NCBI RefSeq assembly: GCF_000004075.3
Contig: NC_026655.2
Coordinates: forward strand, 5,704,001-5,768,000
Source: Cucumis sativus
Taxonomy: Eukaryota > Streptophyta > Magnoliopsida > Cucurbitales > Cucurbitaceae
Length of the DNA: 64,000 bases
Direction: 5' to 3'
Shown: piece after piece, positions 12,955-23,325 of the stretch
How the letters are laid out: each line of letters opens with the position of its first letter
Position numbering within the stretch: the stretch's first letter is position 1
Notes under the pieces: model-generated
What the model was told of the DNA's origin: nothing
Seen by the model: the letters and a program-made list of their open reading frames with translations, nothing else
The model's database searches: none
Program-made: the position numbers and the translations under genes

Positions 12955-13130
12955 TTCTATTCGGCCTTCCCTACTATTGGGCTCACTAGCTCAGCTTTGG
13001 CTACATATGGAATCGTTAGCGCGATAAGCTCAAGCCGTAAAGTTTCCGCCTTTCTAAACCTTTACTGTACCCATCACTGAGCTCCAGCTGCTGCTACTGC
13101 TGCTGCAATTTATCCGGAAAACAATCTCCC

Positions 13131-13320
13131 ATGGCGCTTGTACAACAACACCATCTCACATACCCATTTCTTTCCATTGCCGGGGCCAATCTGAAACAAA
13201 ATACTTCCAATTCTTTTTCATTTTTTCAATCCAATACCCAGAAGCTCGCCTGCTGCTTATGTGCAGCATCCCCGAACCCCTCCACTCAATCTCCATCCCC
13301 CATTTTCCTTCATTTGTTCG

Positions 13321-13351
<31 letters not shown>

Positions 13352-16268
13352 CCCTTCTAAGGAAGGTCATGGAGGTAACAAGACGGAAGAGGATTGGAAC
13401 GACCCATTATTCAGATTTTTCAAATCCCAAACTTCAACGACGCAAGACCCATCACGTGAAAGCAAATTGCCCCTCCAAAAGAACCGCCGTTCGTCCTGGC
13501 ATCTTGCCTCCGATGTTGAATTTTTCAATGAAGCTGAAGTTACACTGGAGGAAGACAAGGAACAATTGCGTTCTGCGAGTCGGAATTCTAGGGTCTTACC
13601 AGGTGGTCCTGTCGGAGAAATAGTGGGAATTGCGAGGAATTTGTCGCAAAATATGACTCTGGGGGAGGCTTTGGGAGAATTTGAAGGAAGAATTAGCGAG
13701 AAGGAATGTTGGGAGGTGCTGCGTTTGTTGGGTGAGGAGAATCTTGTGGTATGTTGTTTGTATTTCTTTGAATGGATGGGTTTGCAGGAGACTTCGCTTG
13801 TTACATCTCGTGCCTATTCTCTTCTATTTCCATTGTTGGGAAGAGCTGGAATGGGAGAGAAAATTATGGTCTTGTTCAAGAACCTTCCACTCAAGAAGGA
13901 ATTTCAGGATGTTCATGTCTATAACTCTGCAATTTCTGGACTTATGGTCTGTAAGAGGTACGAGTTTGGTTTTAATTTATTGCATTTTCCTCTTTATTTT
14001 TGCTGTTATAATTTTCTTGCTGCTTGATTTAGTTCTGGAACTTATATTTGAGAAATTTTTATTGAATTTTGAGCTGTGTTGAATTGGTAAGGCCAATTTG
14101 ATTATTGTTTCGTTTTTGGTTTTTAAAATTTAAGCTTATAAGCAGTATACAAATTTATTTTGTTATCTACTTTTTAAGATGCTTCCAAAATCCGAGCTAT
14201 ATTTTGAAAAATGAAAAATAGTTTTGTAGTTTTGTTCTTGAAATTTCGTTAAGAATTCAAATGTTGGCTTCAAAGGCCACAGTAAAAAAATGGTGAGAAA
14301 ACGGGCATAGTTTTATTAACTTGAGGAATGACATTTGAGACCTCACAAGTGTCTTGTTATGTTTTCTAATTGGTGTCATGGCCACTGCCCCTCACTAATC
14401 TTCTTAAGTTTTCTTAATGGTGAACGATTCAAATGATGTAAAACAAATCATCCTTTCCTCATTTTAGCTTATCCTTCTTAGTCGATAATCGGCTCTCTCT
14501 TCTATATGCTTCATTTATCCAAAAGGAGAAAAAGAAAAGAAAGAACGAAAAAGAAAACCAACCAACCAACAACTTTGGTGGCTGACAGCTCCTGGAGGCA
14601 ATACGAAATTTTAATCCGTGATAGCATGTATTAATAGCTATTTCTTATTAGAATTGAGTAAAACTACAGATTGGCGGTAATGATCCTCAATGCTTGTTCT
14701 GTTTTCCTTGTTAAAAACCTATAGTTCATGGGGAGGTAAAGAAAGACGCGGAACTCTATCTGTGATCCTTTTCCAGTCCAAGGAAGATAATACTTAAACA
14801 AATGTATTGGTGTATTGGAAGCAGTAAACTTCAAATTGGTCAAAGTCGTACTGTTTTGATGGGAAAATAGCATCGTTGCCTTATGTCTTCCAAAGTGGCC
14901 GTGGAAGCTTAACTTTGATTATCCTTTATTGTTTACATATTCTAAATTATTATTTCCAGGTATGATGATGCTTGCAAGGTGTACGAGGCCATGGAAACAA
15001 ATAATGTTAATCCAGATCATGTGACATGTTCTATAATGATTACAGTTATGAGAAAAATTGGCCGCAGTGCAAAGGATTCGTGGGATTACTTTGAGAAAAT
15101 GAACCAAAAAGGAGTAAAATGGAGTTCTGAAGTTTTGGGTGCTCTGATTAAATCGTTCTGCGATGAGGGGCTGAAGAGTCAAGCACTTATCCTACAATTG
15201 GAGATGGAGAAGAAAGGGGTTGCTTCGAACGTGATCATGTATAATACGATCATGGATGCTTTTAGTAAATCGAATCAAATCGAGGAAGCTGAAGGTGTCT
15301 TTGCTGAAATGAAATCTAAAGGAGTGAAACCAACGAGTGCAAGTTTTAACATCTTGATGAATGCATACAGTAGGAGGATGCAACCTGAGATTGTTGAGAA
15401 GCTTCTGGTTGAAATGAAGGATATGGGATTGGAACCTAATGTAAAGTCATACACTTGCTTGATTAGTGCTTATGGGAGGCAGAAGAAAATGAGTGACATG
15501 GCTGCAGATGCATTTTTGAGAATGAAAAAAAATGGTATTAGGCCAACCTCTCATTCATATACAGCTCTGATTCATGCTTATTCTGTTAGCGGTTGGCATG
15601 AGAAAGCTTACTCAGCCTTTGAGAACATGTTGCGTGAAGGTTTAAAGCCATCCATTGAAACTTACACGACTCTACTCGATGCGTTTAGGCGTGCTGGTGA
15701 TACAGTGTCATTGATGAAAATATGGAAGTTAATGATTAGAGAAAAAGTACTAGGGACAAGAGTAACTTTTAACACATTGCTAGATGGGTTTGCAAAACAC
15801 GGTCATTATGTTGAAGCAAGAGATGTGATCTCTGAGTTTGATAAGATTGGGTTACAACCAACTGTTATGACATACAACATGTTGATGAATGCATATGCTA
15901 GGGGAGGTCAACATTTAAAGCTGCCACAGCTGCTGCAAGAGATGGCTGCTCGGGACCTAAAACCCGACTCCGTTACTTATTCTACCATGATTTATGCCTT
16001 TGTACGTGTTCGCGATTTCAAAAGAGCTTTCTTCTATCACAAGAAGATGGTAAAAAGTGGACAAGTGCCTGATGTAAAGTCATACCAGAAACTTAAATCG
16101 ATCTTGGATGTAAAACTTGCTACAAAAAACAGGAAAGACAAGAGTGCCATTCTTGGTATAATAAACAGCAAAATGGGTATGGTGAAAGCTAAGAAGCAGG
16201 GCAAGAAAGATGAGTTTTGGAAGACCAAGAGAAGGCATGTAAGAACTCAAGACAGTTTCTCCCGGTGA
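13131..16268 (+). CDS. EMB1006: Chloroplast-type P-class PPR protein, EMB1006-like
   Basis: PPR proteins bind organelle RNA and act in its processing, stability or translation. Two exons, 13131-13957 and 14960-16268, join in phase to about 711 residues. The N-terminal ~110 residues look like a plastid transit region rich in Ser, Gln and Asn, and include a poly-Glu run coded by a GAA microsatellite. From about residue 265 there are about 11 tandem 35-residue PPR units with the usual YNxLMxAY helix pattern. The C-terminal tail is basic and ends near KKDEFWK. No E, DYW or SMR domain is seen. Overall it matches my memory of Arabidopsis At5g50280 (EMB1006), an embryo-essential gene, including the conserved tail with NRKDK and ILGIINSK. 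The gene is flanked on both sides by broken copies of its own ends. Confidence 0.9.
13320..13349 (+). repeat. (GAA)10 microsatellite coding a poly-Glu run
   Basis: Ten GAA/AAG-phase triplets lie in the first exon of the PPR gene and encode consecutive glutamates in the presumed transit region. Length changes would stay in frame. Confidence 0.9.
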
Positions 16269-16299
16269 ACAAACAAAAATGAAGACAGAAAGTTGAATT

Positions 16300-16334
16300 G
16301 ACCATCCATTTGGGCTTTTGATGAATGGATGGTC
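16300..16334. repeat. Inverted repeat (hairpin) in the PPR 3' region
   Basis: GACCATCCATT at 16300-16310 is the perfect reverse complement of AATGGATGGTC at 16324-16334, with a 13-base loop. It starts 31 bases after the PPR stop codon, so it would lie in the 3' untranslated region. The duplicated copy near 17254-17285 has lost the pairing. Confidence 0.7.
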
Positions 16335-16657
16335 ATCTCTTATCCATCATAGGATAAGCTAAAGAGGTCCAATATTTGGCAGATGGGCAGGGCGTTTGTT
16401 CAACAAATTGAGATAAGGAAGTGTCAAAAGGGTTTATAACAAAACATTGGCCCAATGGAGGAAAAGGAGGAGAAAGTCAAAGCAGCTTTTGAAGAATCAA
16501 GATATTTGTGCATTGGCTTAGACAGATTAATAATCAATGATGAAGAATATTGTACTTTAGGTAAAAGGAGGTCAGAACTCTTCTTTTTACACGTTGTAAA
16601 GAGGTTTGTTCTCTACAATTTCCGATTAGAAAATGAAAAGTGGACTATCTAGGTTAT

Positions 16658-16710
16658 GTGGGCTTGGTTTTTAAACTCCTTGTATTTATTTCTCAATGAA
16701 AGTTGGTCTG
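16658..16710 (+). repeat. Dispersed retroelement-like 3'-end repeat, copy 2
   Basis: GTGGGCTTGGTTTTTAA followed by CTCCTTGTATTTATTTC and TCAATGAAAGTTGGT. It shares order and wording with copies at 6703-6771 and 23990-24063. It sits between the end of the PPR 3' region and the start of the broken 3' copy. Confidence 0.4.
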
Positions 16711-16749
16711 TTGTAAAGAAATATATATAAATTTATATTTTGTAGAGTA

Positions 16750-17524
16750 TACTCAACTATTTACCTGCTGCACAAGATGGCTACTCAGGAACGAAAACCT
16801 GAGTCCATTACTTGACCATATTTACGCCTTCCCAAGTGTTTGCAATTTCAAGAGCTTCTTCTATCACAAGAAGATAGTAATGAGGGAACAAGTGCGGGAT
16901 GTAAAGTCAAACTACAAACCTTTTTGGCTGTAAAACTTGCTACAGTAAAACTAGAAGACAATAGTGCCATTGTGGGTATGATAATCAGCAAAATGGGGTT
17001 TAGTGAAAACTAAGAAGAGGGGCAAAAATAGAGTTTTAGAGGACCATGAGAAAGCATGTGAGATCTCAATAATTTTCTCCATAATAAATACACAACACTT
17101 TAATGCTCAATCAAAGGAGAAGTCCTTACACCACAAATAATACTCATTATGGTAAAAAGTCTTTAATTTCTCTAATTTAAGAGCTCGTAACCCAAATTGG
17201 TTGAGGTGTAACCCAAAAATACTCGTTATTAAAAAAAAAAAAAAGAAATGACTAGCCATTTGGGCTTTTCATTCATGGGTGACCCAATCTTTGATCCCTA
17301 CAAAGATGAGCTAAAGAGGCCCAAAAGTTAGCAGACGGGCCGGGCTTTTGTTCAAGAAATGGGCCTATAACTAAATATAGGTCCAATAGAGAAAAATAGC
17401 AAATCGAAAGGCTTAAAATATATAATTATGAAGAATATGGTACACATTTGAAAAAGAAAGAAAGTCTGAACTCTTCTCTTTTTTCACGAGATTTGTTCTC
17501 TACAATCTCCAATAAGAAAATAAG
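16750..17524 (+). pseudogene. Broken 3' copy of the PPR gene (last ~100 codons plus 3' UTR)
   Basis: About 16765-17095 aligns with 15930-16262, from the last PPR unit to the stop region of the intact gene. Recognisable words include TTCTATCACAAGAAGAT, GTAAAACTTGCTACA and AGTGCCAT. The copy has frameshifts and in-frame stops, so it cannot encode the tail. Similarity continues through the 3' untranslated region (GCCATTTGGGCTTTT, GAGCTAAAGAGG, TTTGTTCTCTACAAT) to about 17524, matching 16300-16640. About 150 bases at 17100-17250, including a poly-A run at 17231-17244, have no counterpart in the intact copy and look like an insertion. Confidence 0.85.
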
Positions 17525-17841
17525 ATTTCTTTAATGATGGAGTGTTTAATTTTCATTTCTTCGTACCAAAGCAAAAGGACAAATCTGAATTGAAAAACAA
17601 ACCGTAATTATGACTATATATACTTATACCTTCTATGTTGAGTTTATCATTACTGTGTTGAGGATGATAATTAAAACATAAGAGTGTTTTTGTAATATTT
17701 AAAACTCTAAAATGAAAGAAATTGATGGGAGTTGAAAAGGGTTAGCCATATAATGAGGGAAATGGTGAGAAAAAAAAGAAAACTGGACCGGTTAGCGCGG
17801 GGAAAACTGTACAACCGGTAATTGGGCTAAAGCAATGGCGC

Positions 17842-17847
17842 CACGTG
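17842..17847 (+). promoter_or_regulatory. G-box (CACGTG) before the MA3 gene
   Basis: CCACGTGTAC contains a perfect G-box 71 bases before the TATA box of the MA3 factor gene. A second ACGT core, TGACGTG, lies at 17887-17893. Such pairs are bound by bZIP and bHLH factors in abscisic acid, light and stress responses. The positions fit a real promoter; the response itself is inference. Confidence 0.55.
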
Positions 17848-17917
17848 TACAGCCTCAAAGAAGGATAAACCCAAACCCCTTCTTTGATGACGTGTGCTTT
17901 TCTAACCGTAGCCTCCA

Positions 17918-17925
17918 TATAAATA
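17918..17925 (+). promoter_or_regulatory. TATA box of the MA3 factor gene
   Basis: TATAAATA followed by a pyrimidine-rich leader from about 17945. It lies about 930 bases before the start codon, so the leader must be long or spliced. A candidate leader intron runs from 18282 (after CCCGATAG) to 18832 (ACATTTAG). I saw no ATG between the TATA box and that donor. Confidence 0.65.
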
Positions 17926-18286
17926 CCCCTCTTTCGCCCCATTTTTTTATTTGCCCTCATCCGTTTTTTTTTCCTCTTCCAGTTTTCTTTCTTTCTTTCT
18001 CTCTTACTCTCTCTCTCAACCGGCAACAAGAACCAGACAAATTCGGATCGGGGTCCGATAAACCGGCGCGCTTTGCTTTTCTGATCTAGGGTTTTCCACT
18101 TCCTTCCATTTCTATTTTCCTTTTCACATTCCATTTTCTTCCTCCTCTCAGTTGCTGCTATTTGGAGATCCGTTTCGTGTCTCCTGTCTTGGCTCGAGAT
18201 CCGGGCCAAGCACAGAAGAATACCACTCCTCCAAGTGTTTTCTTTCGGTTGTTCATTCATCTCCCCACTGCTCCCCGATAGGTTTT

Positions 18287-18292
<6 letters not shown>

Positions 18293-18321
<29 letters not shown>
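18293..18321 (+). repeat. (TC)n microsatellite in the MA3 gene leader
   Basis: About 14 TC units lie just inside the proposed leader intron of the MA3 factor gene. CT/GA runs near plant transcription starts are common and sometimes bind BPC/GAGA-type factors. Confidence 0.85.
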
Positions 18322-18324
<3 letters not shown>

Positions 18325-18853
18325 GCGTGTACGCTTCTTTGTGTTTTGATGTTGATGTTTTTTTTCCTTTTTTGTTTTTATAATTTGTTGCTGGAAGAAA
18401 CGGAGTATTGCGTGGTTGATTGTTGTTTCTATGCTTTCTTTTGGGAATTTATGCATCTTGAGTAAGTGAAGTGGTGGATTCTTAGCTTAGTTTAGGTATT
18501 TGTTGATTTTTAACTTCGTTCGTCGTTCATTTCTCAGTTGTTCAAGGTTTAATTTCGACCTGTTGTTTGTGAATATGCATAATAGCGTGACTGTGGACGG
18601 GATTTGGGAGCGTATATTTCTGTTCGGCGTCGGGAACTTTTTTTCCTTTGGATTGATTTTTTATTTATTAGATTTTGTTACTGTAGTAGCATCTTGGTAG
18701 GATGTATTTTTATTATTTGGCATGAGATTGCTTTAAAGTTGAAGCCACTTAAATAAATGCATGTTTTAATCATCGATTTCATTTTTCATTTTTCAAAATA
18801 ATATGTCTTCTGAATTTTTAATTTACATTTAGGTATCCGCATCTCCAGGAAAA

Positions 18854-21800
18854 ATGGCGTCAAATGAAGGATTTCTAACTGAAGAGCAGCGGGAAGTGCT
18901 GAAAATAGCAAGTCAGAATGTGGATGTTTTGTCATCCTCTCCAAAATCTCCCAAAGGCTCACTTCCTGAATATCATATAAAAGCCCCTGCTGGTGGAAAG
19001 GTTTCGGCACCTGGAGTTGGTGTGAAGCACGTGCGCAGATCTCACTCTGGGAAGTATATTAGGGTGAAAAAGGGTGAGTTCATGTCATTACATGTTGTTT
19101 GAGTACCATGATATTTAAACGCTATGCTATGTTTGAACGCTTTGTAAACAGGTATGCAAAGAGACCTCAGGACTTACAAAAGTATCTGAAATGATGCTGG
19201 ATGTCGAAGTATTTTGATGTTTTGATTGTTTAATAATGATCTATGTCTCTTAAATGCACCGGTGTTTTGAACCCTGATTATTAGTGTATTTTTGCAGTAT
19301 CCTAGTTAATTTTTATGAATATTTTTTAGTGCGTGGTTTGATTAATACAAAAAGGAAAACATGATAGAAATATAATGCTGAATTGCTTTTAGGTTTGCTT
19401 CCCCTCCTTTAGAATTCTATATTACGGATGCGAAATTTGTATGTGCAGGCTGTGCTCTTTAACTGTAATCTGTATTTTTCTATTGCTGGATTTGAATTTA
19501 TTTTCAGTCTCTTGTCTGTGAAATTTCCGTTGTCATTTCCCTTTGGCCACCTCACAGAGTACATTTTCATCTTCAGTTTCAGTAATGAACATTCCAATAG
19601 TTTTGAAGTCCTACTTTATTTATGAGATTATTTATATTTTTTGGATACAATTTAAGCAGATTGTCCTGTTCTTACCGTTCTAACCAATAGTATATATACT
19701 GATGTTATCAGATGGGGCTGGTGGTAAGGGCACCTGGGGTAAATTACTCGACACTGATGGTGACTCTCATATTGACAGAAATGATCCTAACTATGACAGT
19801 GGCGAGGTAATTTCAATATTGAGTTGGTTTTCATTTTATGTTCCTGTGTATGATTGCCCAATATAACACATACGTGCATATCTGTCCTATTATGAACTTA
19901 AGTCTCAGAGAAAATAGCCCAAATATTAAGGTTTGAGGTAACGGTGATGGGAAACTTGTGATCCCAATGGTACTTGCACGATTGCCCATGTACTGCCTAA
20001 CATATGGACTGGTATGGTCATAGTATGCGAGCTAATGGAATTGTATTTAATGGATAGGGATTAATGGAGAAGCTTTTAAATTATTCTTCTTTCAAAACCC
20101 AAGTATTTATTCTGTATTTGTCATTTATTCTTTAATAGGAACCATATCAACTCGTTGGGTCCACTGTATCAGACCCCTTGGATGATTATAAGAAATCTGT
20201 TGTATCGATTATAGAGGAATACTTTAGTACTGGCGACGTGGAATTGGCAGCATCTGACCTTGGAGATCTAGGCAAAAGTGACTATCATCCTTACTTCATT
20301 AAACGGCTAGTATCTATGGCAATGGACAGACACGATAAGGAGAAGGAAATGGCTTCAGTTCTTCTCTCAGCTTTGTATGCTGATGTTATCAGTCCTGCCC
20401 ATATAAGAGATGGATTTTTTATGTTACTAGAATCTGCTGATGATCTTGCAGTCGATATATTGGATGCAGTCGATATCCTTGCTTTGTTCTTAGCTCGTGC
20501 TGTAGTTGATGACATACTTCCCCCAGCATTTCTAGCCAGGGCAAGGAAGGCCTTGTCGGATTCATCTAAAGGAACTCAGGCTATTCAGACTGCTGAGAAG
20601 AGCTATCTCTCAGCTCCTCATCATGCAGAGCTTGTGGAGAAGAAATGGGGAGGCAGCACACACTTTACAGTTGAGGAAGTGAAGAAAAAAATTGCTTATC
20701 TCTTGAGGGAATATGTTGAGAATGGAGATACTTTTGAGGCTTGCAGGTGTATAAGACAGTTAGGTGTTACATTCTTTCACCATGAGGTTGTTAAGAGGGC
20801 TTTGACTCTTGCCATGGAAATTCGAACAGCAGAACCCCTTATACTGAAACTTCTGAAGGAAGCTGCTGAGGAAGGTCTTATAAGTTCAAGTCAAATGGTC
20901 AAGGGATTTTCTCGGTTGGCAGAGAGCCTGGATGACCTTGCTCTTGACATACCATCAGCGAAATCTTTGTATGAATCGTTGATACCAAGGGCCATATCTG
21001 AAGGATGGCTTGATGGTTCCTTTGTGAAATCTTCAGTGGAAGATGCGGATATTGGATCGAAAGATGAAAAATTGAGGCGCTACAAGGAAGAGGTTGTGAC
21101 TATTATTCATGAATATTTTCTTTCTGATGACATTCCTGAATTAATACGGAGCCTAGAAGATCTGGGTGCACCCGAGTATAACCCAGTCTTTTTGAAGAGA
21201 CTTATTACACTAGCAATGGATAGGAAAAACAGAGAAAAAGAAATGGCTTCGGTGCTCCTTTCAGCTCTTCATATTGAGATATTTTCTACAGAGGATATAG
21301 TCAATGGTTTTGTGTTGCTATTGGAGTCTGCAGAAGATACAGCGCTAGACATCTTGGATGCATCAAATGAGCTTGCTCTCTTCCTGGCCAGAGCTGTGAT
21401 CGACGATGTTTTAGCTCCTCTGAATCTGGAGGATATTGCTAGCAGGTTGATCCCGAATTGTACTGGAAGTGAGACTGTCCGAATGGCACGGTCATTAATT
21501 GCAGCTCGTCATGCTGGTGAAAGGCTTTTGAGATGCTGGGGTGGTGGAACTGGCTGGGCAGTGGAGGATGCGAAGGACAAGATTCAGAAACTCTTGGAGG
21601 AGTATGAAAGTGGAGGCGTCGTGAGTGAAGCTTGCCAGTGTATCCGTGATCTAGGGATGCCTTTCTTCAACCATGAGGTTGTGAAGAAAGCATTGGTTAT
21701 GGCCATGGAGAAGAAAAATGACAGGATTCTAGATCTGCTGCAGGCATGCTTCAATGTCGGCCTGATCACCATCAACCAAATGACTAAAGGCTTCTCTAGA

Positions 21801-21959
21801 ATCAAAGACAGCCTCGACGATCTCGCACTTGACATTCCAAATGCAAGCAAGAAGTTCACATCCTACGTGGAGCATGCCCAGAAGAAAGGATGGCTCTTAC
21901 CGTCATTCGGATCATCTGCTGGTGCAGATTCTTCACTGCTCTTGTCTGCAGCTTCCTGA
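18854..21959 (+). CDS. MRF1: MA3-domain translation regulatory factor (four MA3 domains)
   Basis: Plant MRF proteins have four MA3 domains, like the animal tumour suppressor PDCD4. They bind the translation initiation factor eIF4A and link translation to TOR and energy state. Three coding exons fit in phase: 18854-19073, 19712-19806 and 20139-21959, giving about 711 residues. The N-terminal ~118 residues are Ser-rich with a conserved GGKGTWGKLLDTDG motif. MA3 domains begin near residues 120, 283, 418 and 583. Domains 1 and 3 resemble each other (KEMASVLLSAL), as do 2 and 4 (MTKGFSR or MVKGFSR, SLDDLALDIP). This alternation fits a duplication of a domain pair. The closest Arabidopsis genes I recall are At5g63190 (MRF1) and At3g48390; which of these it matches best cannot be settled here. 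Upstream are a G-box, a TATA box and a likely leader intron. Confidence 0.92.
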
Positions 21960-23325
21960 GGGAAAGAAAAGAAAACGAAGTTTTAGATTGTTTGTCTCAT
22001 GCATGTTGTTGCCTCATAATTCTCTCTACACCGTCTCAAATTCGCCATGAGCGCTGCTGCTTTGCTCATTCAAGGTAGCAGTAGATTAGATAAGTGATGG
22101 GGTCTTTTTGCTTCCTTCTTCCTCCTCATGATGATGCTTTTTCTTTCTTCTTTCTTTCTTTCTTTCTTTCTTTCTTTTTCTTTAGCGGTGGTCTGATAGG
22201 AGATAATATGATGATCCTTTGCCATTGTATAAATATCGGTTTCTGTTTTCTTTTCTTTTCTTTTCATCTCTTTAGGCAAAAAATGTTGTGATAATCTCAT
22301 GTTGTTTAGACAGGATCTTTTATAACTCATAATATGCTGCTGCTTCGCACAACATGGAAAGGGTTGGTGGACAGTACTTTTCACTAATCACTACTAATTT
22401 TCTCCACATGGTTTTAGACCTTTTTCAGCTTCTTTCGTTTCTTCTAATTTGATCTCTTGTTTATTTTTGTATTTTAGCCTTAGGTCTTTCAATTATGGGC
22501 ATGCTTTTTCTTTTTATGTAAATGCCTATTTTTGGCTAGTCCTCAAGATTTTGAAGTTCACAAAATTAACGAGACTTTATTCTTGCAATTTAATATTTCT
22601 AAGGGCACAAAGCTTCGTTCGGATTGAGTGTTCATAGACATTTTTGTTGCACTTATAAGTACAGGCTGGTTTTAATTTATGTTTTTATCATTGGAAGAAA
22701 TTGATGGTTTTTTTCAAGTTGAAATTTATTTGTATTACCATAAAGTAGTTTGGCCACATCGGCACTTAGCTTCTAAACTATCGTTAACCTGAGCATAGGT
22801 TACACATATGGGTAAAAAAGACTACTACCAATATCATTTTCAAAAGTTAATATGCAATTATTTAACTTATGTAAATGGTTAAATCAGGAAATATTTCTGA
22901 TTAAATTGTTTTGTAATTTGTGTTTTCTTTGAGTAAATCACATAACATTTATTATCAAAATCTCCAGTAAAAATATATATTATACCAAACTTTGTTTCCT
23001 GAAATGAGAATTTTACTAATGGTATTTGAAACCTTTTACTTCTTAATAAAATAGTTCCCTAATTTTGTGACAAATTATTTAAAAGGAGATCCATTCTATG
23101 TATATATTCAACAAAAGAAGAAAAAATCTTCATCGTGCATTAAAAATACTCCAAAATATCAGTAAGGCTTATGTAAAAACCGGTCTGATTATATCCACAT
23201 CCAAACACCGGCTAGGTAATTCGCGTAACCAAACATGGGTCTTCTTCTTTCCTTCTTTATTTCTTTCTCGTCAACAGTCGCAGCGCGCAGTCTTTAACCA
23301 CAGAAAAGCTTCAGCTGCTCCCAAA
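21960..23325. other. Spacer between the MA3 and TPR genes
   Basis: Holds the 3' untranslated region of the MA3 gene, including a CTTT microsatellite at about 22144-22185, then AT-rich spacer and the short leader of the TPR gene. The frame of the TPR gene stays open upstream to 23098, but that stretch is AT-rich and unlike the family, so I start the protein at 23326. Confidence 0.65.

Noticed and set aside
13261-13623. Overlapping Lys-rich open frame within the PPR first exon
   Set aside because: Shadow frame produced by the GAA run; the PPR frame explains the region fully.
17742-18260. 172-codon minus-strand open frame, rich in Lys, Arg and Glu
   Set aside because: It is the reverse complement of the pyrimidine-rich promoter and leader of the MA3 gene; low complexity and no family resemblance.
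23098-23325. Possible 76-residue N-terminal extension of the TPR protein
   Set aside because: AT-rich and unlike the family; ATG at 23326 begins the acidic N-terminus expected.
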